Shown: one piece after another, positions 57,332 to 64,000 of the stretch | How the letters are laid out: the number at the start of each line of letters is the position of its first letter | Numbering within the stretch: position 1 is the first letter of the stretch | Assembly (NCBI RefSeq): GCF_016107305.1 | Contig: NZ_RCVR01000002.1 | Coordinates: 62,001 to 126,000 of the forward strand | Origin: Roseomonas sp. KE2513 | GTDB lineage: Bacteria; Pseudomonadota; Alphaproteobacteria; Acetobacterales; Acetobacteraceae | DNA length: 64,000 nucleotides | Direction: 5' to 3' | Notes under the pieces: generated by a model | The model's input: only the letters and a program-made list of their open reading frames with translations | The model's database searches: none | What the model was told of the DNA's origin: nothing | Translations under genes and position numbers: made by a program

Positions 57332-58275
57332 GGCGCGGGCTCCGCCCATTCGAGTTCCGCCTCGTCCGTTTCCTCGCGGTGCAGGGCGCCGGTGAGGTCG
57401 GCGACGCGCGCGATGCCGCGGCCGGCGCAGAAGCGGGAAAGGCCCCCGATCACCGCCTCCATCGCGCCGGGATGGAGGAAGGTCGCGGTGCCCACCTGCA
57501 CGGCCGTTGCCCCCGCGATCATGTACTCCGCCGCGTCCTCCGCCGTGGAGATGCCGCCGCAGCCGATCACGGGGATGCGGACGGCGCGGGCGCATTGATA
57601 GACCTGCCGCAGCACGATCGGCTTGATCGCGGGGCCGGAGAGCCCGCCCATCACGTTGCCCAGGCGCGGCTTGAAGGTGTTCAGGTCCACGGACATGGCG
57701 AGGATGGTGTTGGCCACCACCAGCGCGTCCGCCCCGGCCGCCTCCGCTGCCCGCGCCACTTCCGGCACGTCGCCGGTATTGGGCGTCAGCTTCGCCCAGA
57801 GCGGAAGCGAGGTCGCGGCGCGGAGGCGGCGGATCACCGCCTCCGTCGATTCCGCGCGCATGGCGAAGGCGCGCCCGTCCTCCTCGATATTGGGGCAGGA
57901 GATATTCGCTTCGATGGCGGCCACCCCCTCCACCGATACCTCGGCGGCCAGCGTCGCGAAGCCTTCGGCCGTGGGGGCGGAGATGCTGACCACCAGCGGC
58001 GGCGCGAAGGCCCGCATCGCCGGCAGCGTGTGCTCCAGGAAATAGGGCACGCCCTTGGAGGGGATGCCGATGGCGTTCAGCATCCCGCCCATCGTCTCTG
58101 CCACGCGCGGCAGCGGGTTGCCGGCGCGCAGCTCCCGCGTGATCGTCTTCGTCACCAGCGCGCCGAGCGCGTTGAGGTCGGCGGCCAGCGCCAGCCCTTC
58201 GGAAAAGGTGCCGGAGGCCGGCATCACCGGATTGGCGAGCGTCAGGCCGCCGATCCGTACACTCATATCCGTCAT
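57328..58275 (-). CDS. pyrD: Dihydroorotate dehydrogenase, class 1B catalytic subunit
   Basis: 315 residues of FMN-binding barrel. The N-terminal GLTLANPVMPASGTF, LGALVTKTITRELRAGNP, ETMGGMLNAIG and active-site NISCPN (catalytic Cys) match class 1B PyrD; class 1B enzymes use NAD+ through a PyrK partner. A GCGGISTAEDAAEYMIAGATAVQVGTA motif binds the FMN phosphate. The chosen ATG 58275 has a perfect AAGGAGG five bases before it; ATG 58290 overlaps the pyrK stop but lacks that spacing. Four bases overlap with the hydrolase gene. Confidence 0.94.
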   Translation of the reverse strand: MTDMSVRIGGLTLANPVMPASGTFSEGLALAADLNALGALVTKTITRELRAGNPLPRVAETMGGMLNAIGIPSKGVPYFLEHTLPAMRAFAPPLVVSISAPTAEGFATLAAEVSVEGVAAIEANISCPNIEEDGRAFAMRAESTEAVIRRLRAATSLPLWAKLTPNTGDVPEVARAAEAAGADALVVANTILAMSVDLNTFKPRLGNVMGGLSGPAIKPIVLRQVYQCARAVRIPVIGCGGISTAEDAAEYMIAGATAVQVGTATFLHPGAMEAVIGGLSRFCAGRGIARVADLTGALHREETDEAELEWAEPAP

Positions 58276-58286
58276 GTCGCCCTCCT

Positions 58287-59099
58287 TCATGCCACTGCCT
58301 CCAGCATGTCGAAGACAGGCCCGTCCCAGCAGACCCGCTTGTGAACGATTTCGCCCCCTTCGTTGAAGTCGCGCACGCAGCAGAAACACATGCCCAGCCC
58401 GCAGGCCATCTGCTGCTCCAGCGCTACCTGTCCGGGAATGCCGAACTCGCGCCCCAGCCTCTGCTGCACCCGCAGCAGCCGGGCGGAACCGCAGGTGAGA
58501 AAGGCGTCCACGCCCCCTTCCGCGATCAACCCCCGCAGTAGGCGCTCCACATGGGCGGGGCCGCTCGTGCCCTCCTGGTCGGTCACGGTGATGACGCGGG
58601 CACCCTGCTCACGGAACAGGCTTTCGGAAACCACCAGCTCCGGCCGCCGGGCGCTGAGGACGGCGGTGACGCCGATGCCTGCCGCCCGCGCCGCTTTCGC
58701 GATGGGCGCGAGCGTCGCGAGCCCCGCGCCGCGCCCGATCGCCACCACCCCGCGCCAGGCGGGATAGAGGGCGAAGCCGCGGCCCAGCGGCCCCATGATG
58801 TCGAGCGTGTCGCCCGCCGACAGGGTGGCGAGGCCCCGCGTGCCCGCCCCCGTCACCTTGTAGAGGAATTCCACCGTCCCCGAGGCCGGGTCGGCGCCAT
58901 AAAGGCTCATCGGCCGCCGCAGGAAGGGCGCCTCCCCGGGCGGCGCGGGGCAGAGAAGCTGGAAGAACTGCCCCGGAAGCGCGCCGGAGGCCGGCGCCCC
59001 CGCGCGCAGGACGAGGTGGCGGTACTCGGCGTTCAGGGCGTCGTGCGACAGCACCTCCGCCTGCTGCGTGGCGACGCTCGTCGGGGCTGGACCGTGCAC
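58287..59099 (-). CDS. pyrK: Dihydroorotate dehydrogenase electron-transfer subunit PyrK
   Basis: 270 residues: FAD-binding domain (PGQFFQLLCP, PFLRRPMSLYG), NAD-binding part (GPLGRGFALYP, RGVVAIGRGAGLATLAP), and a C-terminal [2Fe-2S] site with CGLGMCFCCVRDF and VCWDGPVF (four Cys). It passes electrons from PyrD to NAD+. Chosen start GTG 59099 has GGAG nine bases ahead and yields the normal length; the frame is open to 59216. First gene of the pyr operon, divergent from a LysR gene. Position and partner separate it from similar ferredoxin reductases. Confidence 0.93.
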   Translation of the reverse strand: MHGPAPTSVATQQAEVLSHDALNAEYRHLVLRAGAPASGALPGQFFQLLCPAPPGEAPFLRRPMSLYGADPASGTVEFLYKVTGAGTRGLATLSAGDTLDIMGPLGRGFALYPAWRGVVAIGRGAGLATLAPIAKAARAAGIGVTAVLSARRPELVVSESLFREQGARVITVTDQEGTSGPAHVERLLRGLIAEGGVDAFLTCGSARLLRVQQRLGREFGIPGQVALEQQMACGLGMCFCCVRDFNEGGEIVHKRVCWDGPVFDMLEAVA

Positions 59100-59105
59100 G
59101 GGGTC

Positions 59106-59155
59106 TTCTCCGCTAAAGGAGAATAGAAGCCGGTCACGCCCGCTCGCAAAAGAGC
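59106..59155. promoter_or_regulatory. Two inverted repeats between pyrK and a divergent LysR gene
   Basis: TTCTCC-N6-GGAGAA (59106-59123) is a perfect 6-base-arm inverted repeat that includes the pyrK ribosome site on the minus strand. GCTC-N6-GAGC (59142-59155) is a second, shorter repeat with the same spacer, with centres 34 bases apart. Both lie in the 82-base gap and could be operator sites for the LysR protein. They do not match the simple T-N11-A LysR box. No footprint evidence. Confidence 0.4.
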
Positions 59156-59181
59156 AGAATTTCGTGCGAGATGATGCCGAA

Positions 59182-60132
59182 ATGGCAGCACCCTCTCCCA
59201 CTCGCGCCCTCCGCATCCACGCGCCGGGTATCGGTTACTTCGACGCGGTGCGCCGGGCCGGCTCCATCCGGGAGGCGGCGCGGCGGCTGAACGTCGCCTC
59301 CTCCGCGGTGAACCGGCAGATCCTCAACATGGAGGCGGAGCTCGGCGCGAAGCTCTTCGACCGCCTGCCCGGCCGGCTGCGGCTGACGGCGGCCGGCGAA
59401 ATCCTCGCCCAGCACGTCATCACCGTGCTGCGGGACGCGGAGCGGGCGCGCTCGGAACTCGACGCGCTGGCGGGGCTGCGGACCGGCCATGTGGAACTCG
59501 TGACGCTGGAAGGCCTCTGCCACCGCGTGGTGCCGGAGGCCGTAGCGGCGCTGCAAGGGCGGCAACCGCGGATCACGGTCAGCACGTGCATCCTCGGCAG
59601 CGGCGACATCCCCGGCGCCATCCTCTCCGGCGACGCGCATCTCGGCCTCGCCTTCGAGGTGCGGCGACACCCGGGGCTGCGGCAGCTCGCGGTCGCCCGG
59701 CTGCCGCTCGGCGCGGTGGTGCCGCCGGACTCCCCGCTGGCCGATCGCGCCGCCATCACCATGGCCGATTGCGCGGGCCCTTCGCTCATCCTGCCGAGCG
59801 CCAATTTCGCCAATCGCGACCAGATCGACGCCCTGCTGCAAGGCGCCGGCCGGGCCGAGGGGATGCGGGTGGGGTACGAGGCCGGCTCGGTGGAGCTGAT
59901 GAAGCGGATGGTGCTGCTCGGCCTCGGCATCGCCTTCATGACCCGCGCGGGGCTGGAGGCGGAGCTGGAAGCCGGGCGGCTCGTCCATGTGCCGCTGCAC
60001 AAGGGGCGCGCGCCGATCCTCAGCGAGCTCGGCCTCTACGCCCGGGCGGAAACCGCGCTTCCCGCAGCGGCGGCCGCCTTCGCCCAGCACATGGGCGATG
60101 CTCTCGGCCGGTTGCATGGGCCGGGCGGGTGA
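59182..60132 (+). CDS. LysR family transcriptional regulator
   Basis: 316 residues. N-terminal winged helix at residues about 12-72: YFDAVRRAGSIREAARRLNVASSAVNRQI, then MEAELGAKLFDRLPGRLRLTAAGE, followed by the C-terminal substrate-binding domain (VTLEGLCHRVVPEAVAAL, GAVVPPDSPLADR). ATG 59182 fits the family length; the frame runs on upstream to 59068. It is transcribed away from pyrK, so regulating the pyr operon is a reasonable guess. Confidence 0.88.
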   Translation: MAAPSPTRALRIHAPGIGYFDAVRRAGSIREAARRLNVASSAVNRQILNMEAELGAKLFDRLPGRLRLTAAGEILAQHVITVLRDAERARSELDALAGLRTGHVELVTLEGLCHRVVPEAVAALQGRQPRITVSTCILGSGDIPGAILSGDAHLGLAFEVRRHPGLRQLAVARLPLGAVVPPDSPLADRAAITMADCAGPSLILPSANFANRDQIDALLQGAGRAEGMRVGYEAGSVELMKRMVLLGLGIAFMTRAGLEAELEAGRLVHVPLHKGRAPILSELGLYARAETALPAAAAAFAQHMGDALGRLHGPGG

Positions 60133-60169
60133 TTCGCGCTTCGCGCGAGGCCCTGGCAAACTGGCAGGG

Positions 60170-60817
60170 ATGACCTTTCCTGCACCGCAGACGGAGGATG
60201 GCCGCGAGGCCGAGGCGGCCCGGGTGGCGGCCTATCTCTCCGCCCATCCCGGCTTCCTGGCGGAGCGCCCCGCCCTCTACCGCGCGCTGCATCCCCCCAA
60301 GCGCGTGCATGGCGAGACGCTGGCGGACCACATGGCCGCCCTTCTCGTCGCGGCGCGGGCGGAAACGGGGCTGGTGGCCGATGCCGCGCGCGGTGGCCTG
60401 GACCTGACGATCCGGGTGGCGACGGCCATCGCGGCGCTGATCGGGGCCGCGGACGTGCTTGGCGCGGTCTCCGCCGAATGGCCGGCGCTGCTCGGCCTCG
60501 AATGCGCGTCCCTTGTGGCGGAGGGCGCCCCCTCCCCCGGCCTGCGCGATCTTCCGGCCGGCACGGTCGCGCGGATGATGCAGGGGCGCGAGATCCTGGT
60601 CCGCGACCACCCCGCCGAGGCCGCCCTTTTCCACGGCGAGGCCCATGCGCTGATCAGCCGCGACGCCCTGGTGGTCCTCCCCGGCGCCCGGCCGCGCCTG
60701 CTGGCGCTGGGCGCGCGGGAGGCCGGGCGCCTGCCCCTGCGCGGCGCGACCGCGCCGCTTCGCCTCCTTGCCCACGCCCTGGCCCGCGCGCTGGACGGCG
60801 CGGTGGGCGAGCCGTGA
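60170..60817 (+). CDS. DUF484 family protein
   Basis: 215 residues with the DUF484 start pattern VAAYLSAHPGFLAERPALYRALHPP and KRVHGETLADHMAALL; the rest is a GAF-like domain ending LLAHALARAL. DUF484 genes lie directly before xerC in many proteobacteria, including here, where the xerC GTG overlaps this stop. Biochemical role not established. ATG 60170 is preceded by GGCAGGG. Its only link to recombination is this gene order. Confidence 0.9.
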   Translation: MTFPAPQTEDGREAEAARVAAYLSAHPGFLAERPALYRALHPPKRVHGETLADHMAALLVAARAETGLVADAARGGLDLTIRVATAIAALIGAADVLGAVSAEWPALLGLECASLVAEGAPSPGLRDLPAGTVARMMQGREILVRDHPAEAALFHGEAHALISRDALVVLPGARPRLLALGAREAGRLPLRGATAPLRLLAHALARALDGAVGEP

Positions 60818-61710
60818 GCCCGGCGCTCGCCGCCCGCGAGGAATTCATCGACTGGCTCTCGCGCGAGCGGCGCGCGAGCCCGGAAACGGTCGAGGCCTAC
60901 GGGCGCGACATCGCGGACCTCCTGGGCTTCCTCTCCACCCATCAGGGCGGGGAGCCGGACTTGGCCACGCTCGGCCTGGCCGACCTACGGGCGTTTCTCG
61001 CGCAGCGGGCCATGGCGGGGATCGGCGCCTCCTCCCGCGCGCGGCAGCTCTCGGCGATCAAGACCTTCCTGCGCTTCCTCGTCCGGCGGCACGGGCTGGC
61101 GCCACTGCCGCTAGGCGGGCTGAGCGGCCCTCGCCGCAAGCCGCCGGTGCCCCGCGCCCTGACCGAGCCGCAGGCCCGCACCGCGACCTCCGACAGCGCG
61201 GCCGACACCCCTGCCATGGCCGCGCGGGACAGGGCGCTCTTCACCCTTCTCTACGGCTGCGGGCTGCGCATCTCGGAGGCGCTGGCGCTCGACATGCGCG
61301 ACGCCCCGCGCGCCGGAACCGGCCTTCGCGTGCTCGGCAAGGGCCGGAAGGAGCGGATCGTGCCCGTGCTGCCGGCGGTGGAGGCTGCGATGGCCGAGTG
61401 GCTGCGCCACCGCGGCCCCGCCACCCCCGATGCCCCGCTCTTCACGGGGGCCAAGGGCGGGCGGCTGGACCCGGCGGTCGCCCAGAAGGCCCTGCGCGAC
61501 CTGCGGAGGGCGACGGGCCTGCCGGAGCACACCACCCCGCACGCCCTGCGCCACTCCTTCGCCACGCACCTTCTCGGTGGCGGGGCGGACCTGCGCGCGA
61601 TTCAGGAATTGCTGGGGCATGCCAGCCTTTCTACCACGCAGCGCTACACGGCGGTGGACCAGGCGGGGCTGCTGGAGACCTGGCGGCGGGCGCATCCGCG
61701 GGCGGACTAG
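60814..61710 (+). CDS. xerC: Tyrosine recombinase XerC
   Basis: 298-residue site-specific recombinase that resolves chromosome dimers with XerD. N-terminal SAM-like core-binding domain (FIDWLSRERRASPETVEAYGRDI), then the catalytic domain with Arg in GCGLRISEALALD, Lys in VLGKGRKERIVP, HALRHSFATHLLGGGADLR (His and Arg) and LGHASLSTTQRYTAV (His and the Tyr nucleophile). GTG 60814 overlaps the DUF484 stop by four bases. It is called XerC rather than XerD because of its pairing with DUF484. Confidence 0.93.
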   Translation: MSPALAAREEFIDWLSRERRASPETVEAYGRDIADLLGFLSTHQGGEPDLATLGLADLRAFLAQRAMAGIGASSRARQLSAIKTFLRFLVRRHGLAPLPLGGLSGPRRKPPVPRALTEPQARTATSDSAADTPAMAARDRALFTLLYGCGLRISEALALDMRDAPRAGTGLRVLGKGRKERIVPVLPAVEAAMAEWLRHRGPATPDAPLFTGAKGGRLDPAVAQKALRDLRRATGLPEHTTPHALRHSFATHLLGGGADLRAIQELLGHASLSTTQRYTAVDQAGLLETWRRAHPRAD

Positions 61711-61818
61711 GGGTCGGACCGCCGGGGCAAGGCGGGTTCCGTTTCCGGCCCGCAGGGGCCTAAGGCGTCCTCCTCCGCCCAGCGGAAAGGGCGTCGAAGT
61801 AGTCCTAACCAGGAAGGC

Positions 61819-62301
61819 ATGGGCAACATGGCGGACGACACGAACCTCCGGACTGGCGGCTGCCATTGCGGCGCGGTGCGGCTCGAGGTGACGCTCAGCG
61901 ACGGCTTCGATTCCATCCGCCGCTGCACGTGCTCCTACTGCCGGATGCGCGGCGCCGTCGTCGCCATGGCGGAGACGGGCGGGATCAGGATCCTCCGGGG
62001 CGAGGAGGCGCTGACGAACTATCGCTTCCATACCGGCGCGGCGCAGCACTTCTTCTGTTCGCGCTGCGGCATCTACACGCATCATCAGCGCCGATCGAAC
62101 ACAGCGCTCTACGCCGTGAACGTCGCCTGCCTGGACGGGGTAAGCCCGTTCGACTTCCTCGAGGTGCCGGTCATGGACGGCATCAACCACACGAACGACA
62201 CTGGCAAGCCGACGCGGCGGGCAGGCACGCTCCGCTTCATCCCCGCTGACGAGCCGCCGCCGGACGGCAGCCGCACGGCAGGGTTCCCACCGGAAAGCTG
62301 A
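61819..62301 (+). CDS. GFA family (CENP-V/formaldehyde-activating enzyme-like) protein
   Basis: 160 residues with the GFA zinc motifs GGCHCGAVR, RRCTCSYCRMRG and FFCSRCGIYTHHQ. These cysteines bind Zn. Some family members are linked to glutathione and formaldehyde, but many lack such activity, so no reaction is claimed. ATG 61819 follows AGGAAGG closely; an in-frame ATG nine bases later is an alternative. The gene is preceded by 108 bases without another feature. Confidence 0.88.
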   Translation: MGNMADDTNLRTGGCHCGAVRLEVTLSDGFDSIRRCTCSYCRMRGAVVAMAETGGIRILRGEEALTNYRFHTGAAQHFFCSRCGIYTHHQRRSNTALYAVNVACLDGVSPFDFLEVPVMDGINHTNDTGKPTRRAGTLRFIPADEPPPDGSRTAGFPPES

Positions 62302-62481
62302 CAGCTTCCCGCCGTATGCCACGCCTCAATGCCGACGCGCGGTCAATCTCGGGGGCACATGGCGCCGTCAGCATGGCCGCAGAGGCGTTGTTCCGTCCCG
62401 GTGCCCCTCGCTTCCTGCTTCCACCACCCCCCGCCATTCCTCAATACTCCCGGCAGAGGAAACGAACCGGGAAGAAACGCC

Positions 62482-63453
62482 ATGAACGTCACCCGCCGCA
62501 CGCTCGGCCTGGGCGCCGCCGCGCTCGCTACGCCCCTGCTTCCAAAGCCCGTCCTCGCCCAGCGCGGCTTCCCCGACAAACCGATTCGCATGCTCGTGCC
62601 CTGGGCGCCCGGCGGCACCACCGACGTGCAGATGCGCGCGGTCTGCGAGCAAGCGGGCAAGCGCCTCGGCCAGCCGGTGGTGGTTGAGAACAAGGCCGGC
62701 GCGGGCGGCATCCTCGGCGCACAGGCGCTGCTGAACGAGCGGCCGGACGGCTACACCCTCTCCCAGATGCCGATCAGCGTCTTCCGCGTGCCCTTCATGA
62801 GCCAGCGCCCGCCCTTCGACCCGCTGGCCGACTTCACCTACATCTCCCACCTCACCGGCTACCTCTTCGGCGTGGTGGTGCGGGCGGACGCGCCCTGGCC
62901 TGACTTCAACGCCTTCCTGGCGGAGGCGAAGGCCAATCCGGGCCGGTTCAACTACGGCACGCCGGGCGTCGGCACCTCGCTGCATATCACCATGGAGCGG
63001 ATCGCGACGGAGCGGGACGTCAACTGGGTCCACGTGCCCTTCCGGGGCGTCGCCGAGAACATGCAGGCCCTGCTCGGCGGCCAGATCCACGCGACGGCCG
63101 ATAGCTCCGGCTGGGCCCCGCTGGTCGAGGAGGGCCGGCTGCGCCTGCTGGTCACCTGGGGCCCGGAGCGGGCGAAGCGCTTCCCGGCGGTGCCAACGCT
63201 GAAGGAACTCGGCATGGATATCGTCTCCACCTCCCCCTACGGGATTGCGGGGCCGAAGGGGATGGATCCCGCGGTGGTGCGGGTGATCGACACCGCCTTC
63301 CGGGGCGCCGTCGCCGATCCCGCGCACATGGCGGTGCTGGACAAGTTCGACATGCCCGCGATGGCCATGGGACCAGAGGATTATACTGCCTTCGTGCGCC
63401 GTCAGGTGGAGGAGGAGTCCGCGATGATCCGGCGAATGGGGCTCAGGCTTTAG
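62482..63453 (+). CDS. Bug family (tripartite tricarboxylate transporter) substrate-binding protein
   Basis: 323-residue periplasmic receptor of the Bug/TctC family. MNVTRRTLGLGAAALATPLL...PVLAQRG is a Tat-type signal; FPDKPIRMLVPWAPGGTTDVQMRA, VVVENKAGAGGILGAQALLN, PDGYTLSQMP, NYGTPGVGTSLHITMERIA and VHVPFRGVAENMQALLGGQIHATA are the family's two lobes. No TctAB genes are adjacent. Ligand unknown. It is convergent with the MATE gene, overlapping by 11 bases. A paralogue is at 9228. Confidence 0.9.
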   Translation: MNVTRRTLGLGAAALATPLLPKPVLAQRGFPDKPIRMLVPWAPGGTTDVQMRAVCEQAGKRLGQPVVVENKAGAGGILGAQALLNERPDGYTLSQMPISVFRVPFMSQRPPFDPLADFTYISHLTGYLFGVVVRADAPWPDFNAFLAEAKANPGRFNYGTPGVGTSLHITMERIATERDVNWVHVPFRGVAENMQALLGGQIHATADSSGWAPLVEEGRLRLLVTWGPERAKRFPAVPTLKELGMDIVSTSPYGIAGPKGMDPAVVRVIDTAFRGAVADPAHMAVLDKFDMPAMAMGPEDYTAFVRRQVEEESAMIRRMGLRL

Positions 63454-64000
63454 GCGCGGCGGAGGGGCTGGTGGCACCGGGCCGCGCCGCCCAGACGCCC
63501 GGGCGTACACCGGCGGCCGTCACCAGCCCATAGGCGGTGATGCCGAGGGCGACGGCCAGGAACTGCCCGTCGAGCCCCATGCCCAGCACATCCCCCAGGA
63601 GCCAGCCGCCGCCGACCGCGACCCCGATGCGCGAGAGGCCCGCCGCCACCGGCCAGCCCATCCGCCCCGCCCCCTGCGAGGCGAAGTAGAGCGCCATTCC
63701 CAGGCCGAAGCCCCCGAAGGCGAAGCCGGTGTAGGAGAGCGCCCGCGAGGCGATGGCGATCACCGCGGGATCGGCGGTGAAGAAGCCCGCGAAGGCCACC
63801 GGCGCCATGGCGATCACGAGGCCGATCACGCCGGTGATCGCCAGCGCCATCACGCCGCCTGTCCAGGCCAGGCGCAGCCCCTCGTCCCACCGCCCCGCCC
63901 CGACGGTGCGGCCCACCAGCGCCGTGAGGGCGGAACCCACCCCGAAAGCGATGGGGATCATCACGAATTCCAGCCGTGCGGAGATGCCGTAGGCCGCGAC
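63443..64000 (-). CDS. MATE family efflux transporter (C-terminal part, cut by window edge)
   Basis: The minus-strand frame runs from the window edge to a TGA at 63443, at least 185 codons. The visible part has several hydrophobic segments and the MATE-like AAYGISARLEFVMIPIAFGVG, SALTALVGRTVGAGRWDEGLR, PVAFAGFFTADPAVIAIASRAL and YTGFAFGGFGLGMALYFASQGAGR. These match the second half of MATE (NorM/DinF) Na+- or H+-coupled multidrug exporters. The N-terminal half is outside the window. Overlaps the convergent Bug gene by 11 bases. Confidence 0.85.
   Translation of the reverse strand, partial: VAAYGISARLEFVMIPIAFGVGSALTALVGRTVGAGRWDEGLRLAWTGGVMALAITGVIGLVIAMAPVAFAGFFTADPAVIAIASRALSYTGFAFGGFGLGMALYFASQGAGRMGWPVAAGLSRIGVAVGGGWLLGDVLGMGLDGQFLAVALGITAYGLVTAAGVRPGVWAARPGATSPSAAPKA

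Overview
The window is very GC-rich, densely coding DNA with short intergenic gaps. The gene content points to an alphaproteobacterium, most likely of the Rhodospirillales/Acetobacteraceae (Roseomonas-like). The reasons are a complete aapJQMP operon, an F1-only ATP synthase operon in the order atpHAGDC, orphan Bug-type (tripartite tricarboxylate) binding proteins, an Ala/Lys-tailed HU protein, and the housekeeping run nadD-rsfS-rlmH ... gpmI-envC-ctpA-yibQ-rppH. The taxonomic assignment is inference from gene content; no rRNA or tRNA gene was seen.

Layout. 1-10 kb: the start of an ornithine cyclodeaminase-family gene (cut by the window edge), the general L-amino-acid ABC transporter aapJQMP, the potassium transporter kup, two small unknown genes, a MarR regulator, a decayed IclR regulator, and a Bug receptor. 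10-20 kb (minus strand): a 1510-residue fusion of an FkbM-type methyltransferase with three glycosyltransferase domains, a compact type III polyketide synthase operon (PKS, methyltransferase, FAD oxidoreductase), a chromosomal plasmid-RepA-like protein with an Arg-Glu-Asp repeat linker, and HU. 20-33 kb: NAD+ synthetase, a DHA2-type MFS exporter, and proB and proA separated by a minus-strand iron/phosphonate-type ABC transporter operon. 31-43 kb: a secreted hydratase-fold protein, then nadD, an unusual rsfS with a histone-H1-like tail, rlmH, NnrU, a UbiE-like methyltransferase, gpmI, an envC-like gene, ctpA, yibQ and rppH. 43-46 kb: a GH10 glycoside hydrolase translationally coupled to a di-iron ferritin-like protein, and an exported alpha/beta hydrolase. 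46-51 kb: atpHAGDC. 51-55 kb: two small related hydrophilic proteins, priA, a transaldolase-like aldolase and a cupin. 55-60 kb: a tightly overlapping pyrK-pyrD-(M20 amidohydrolase)-pyrE operon divergent from a LysR gene. 60-64 kb: DUF484-xerC, a GFA-family protein, a second Bug receptor, and the C-terminal part of a MATE exporter cut by the window edge.

Most of the window is ordinary core genome. The parts that deserve a second look are the RepA-like repeat protein beside the type III PKS operon, the RsfS with a basic tail, the FkbM/triple glycosyltransferase, the carbamoyl-amide-hydrolase-type gene embedded in the pyrimidine operon, the two DTFPASDP-type small proteins with a possible EcfG-like promoter, and a crossed (pseudoknot-like) pair of inverted repeats between aapP and kup. 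All family assignments were made by reading translated sequence; no database search was run.
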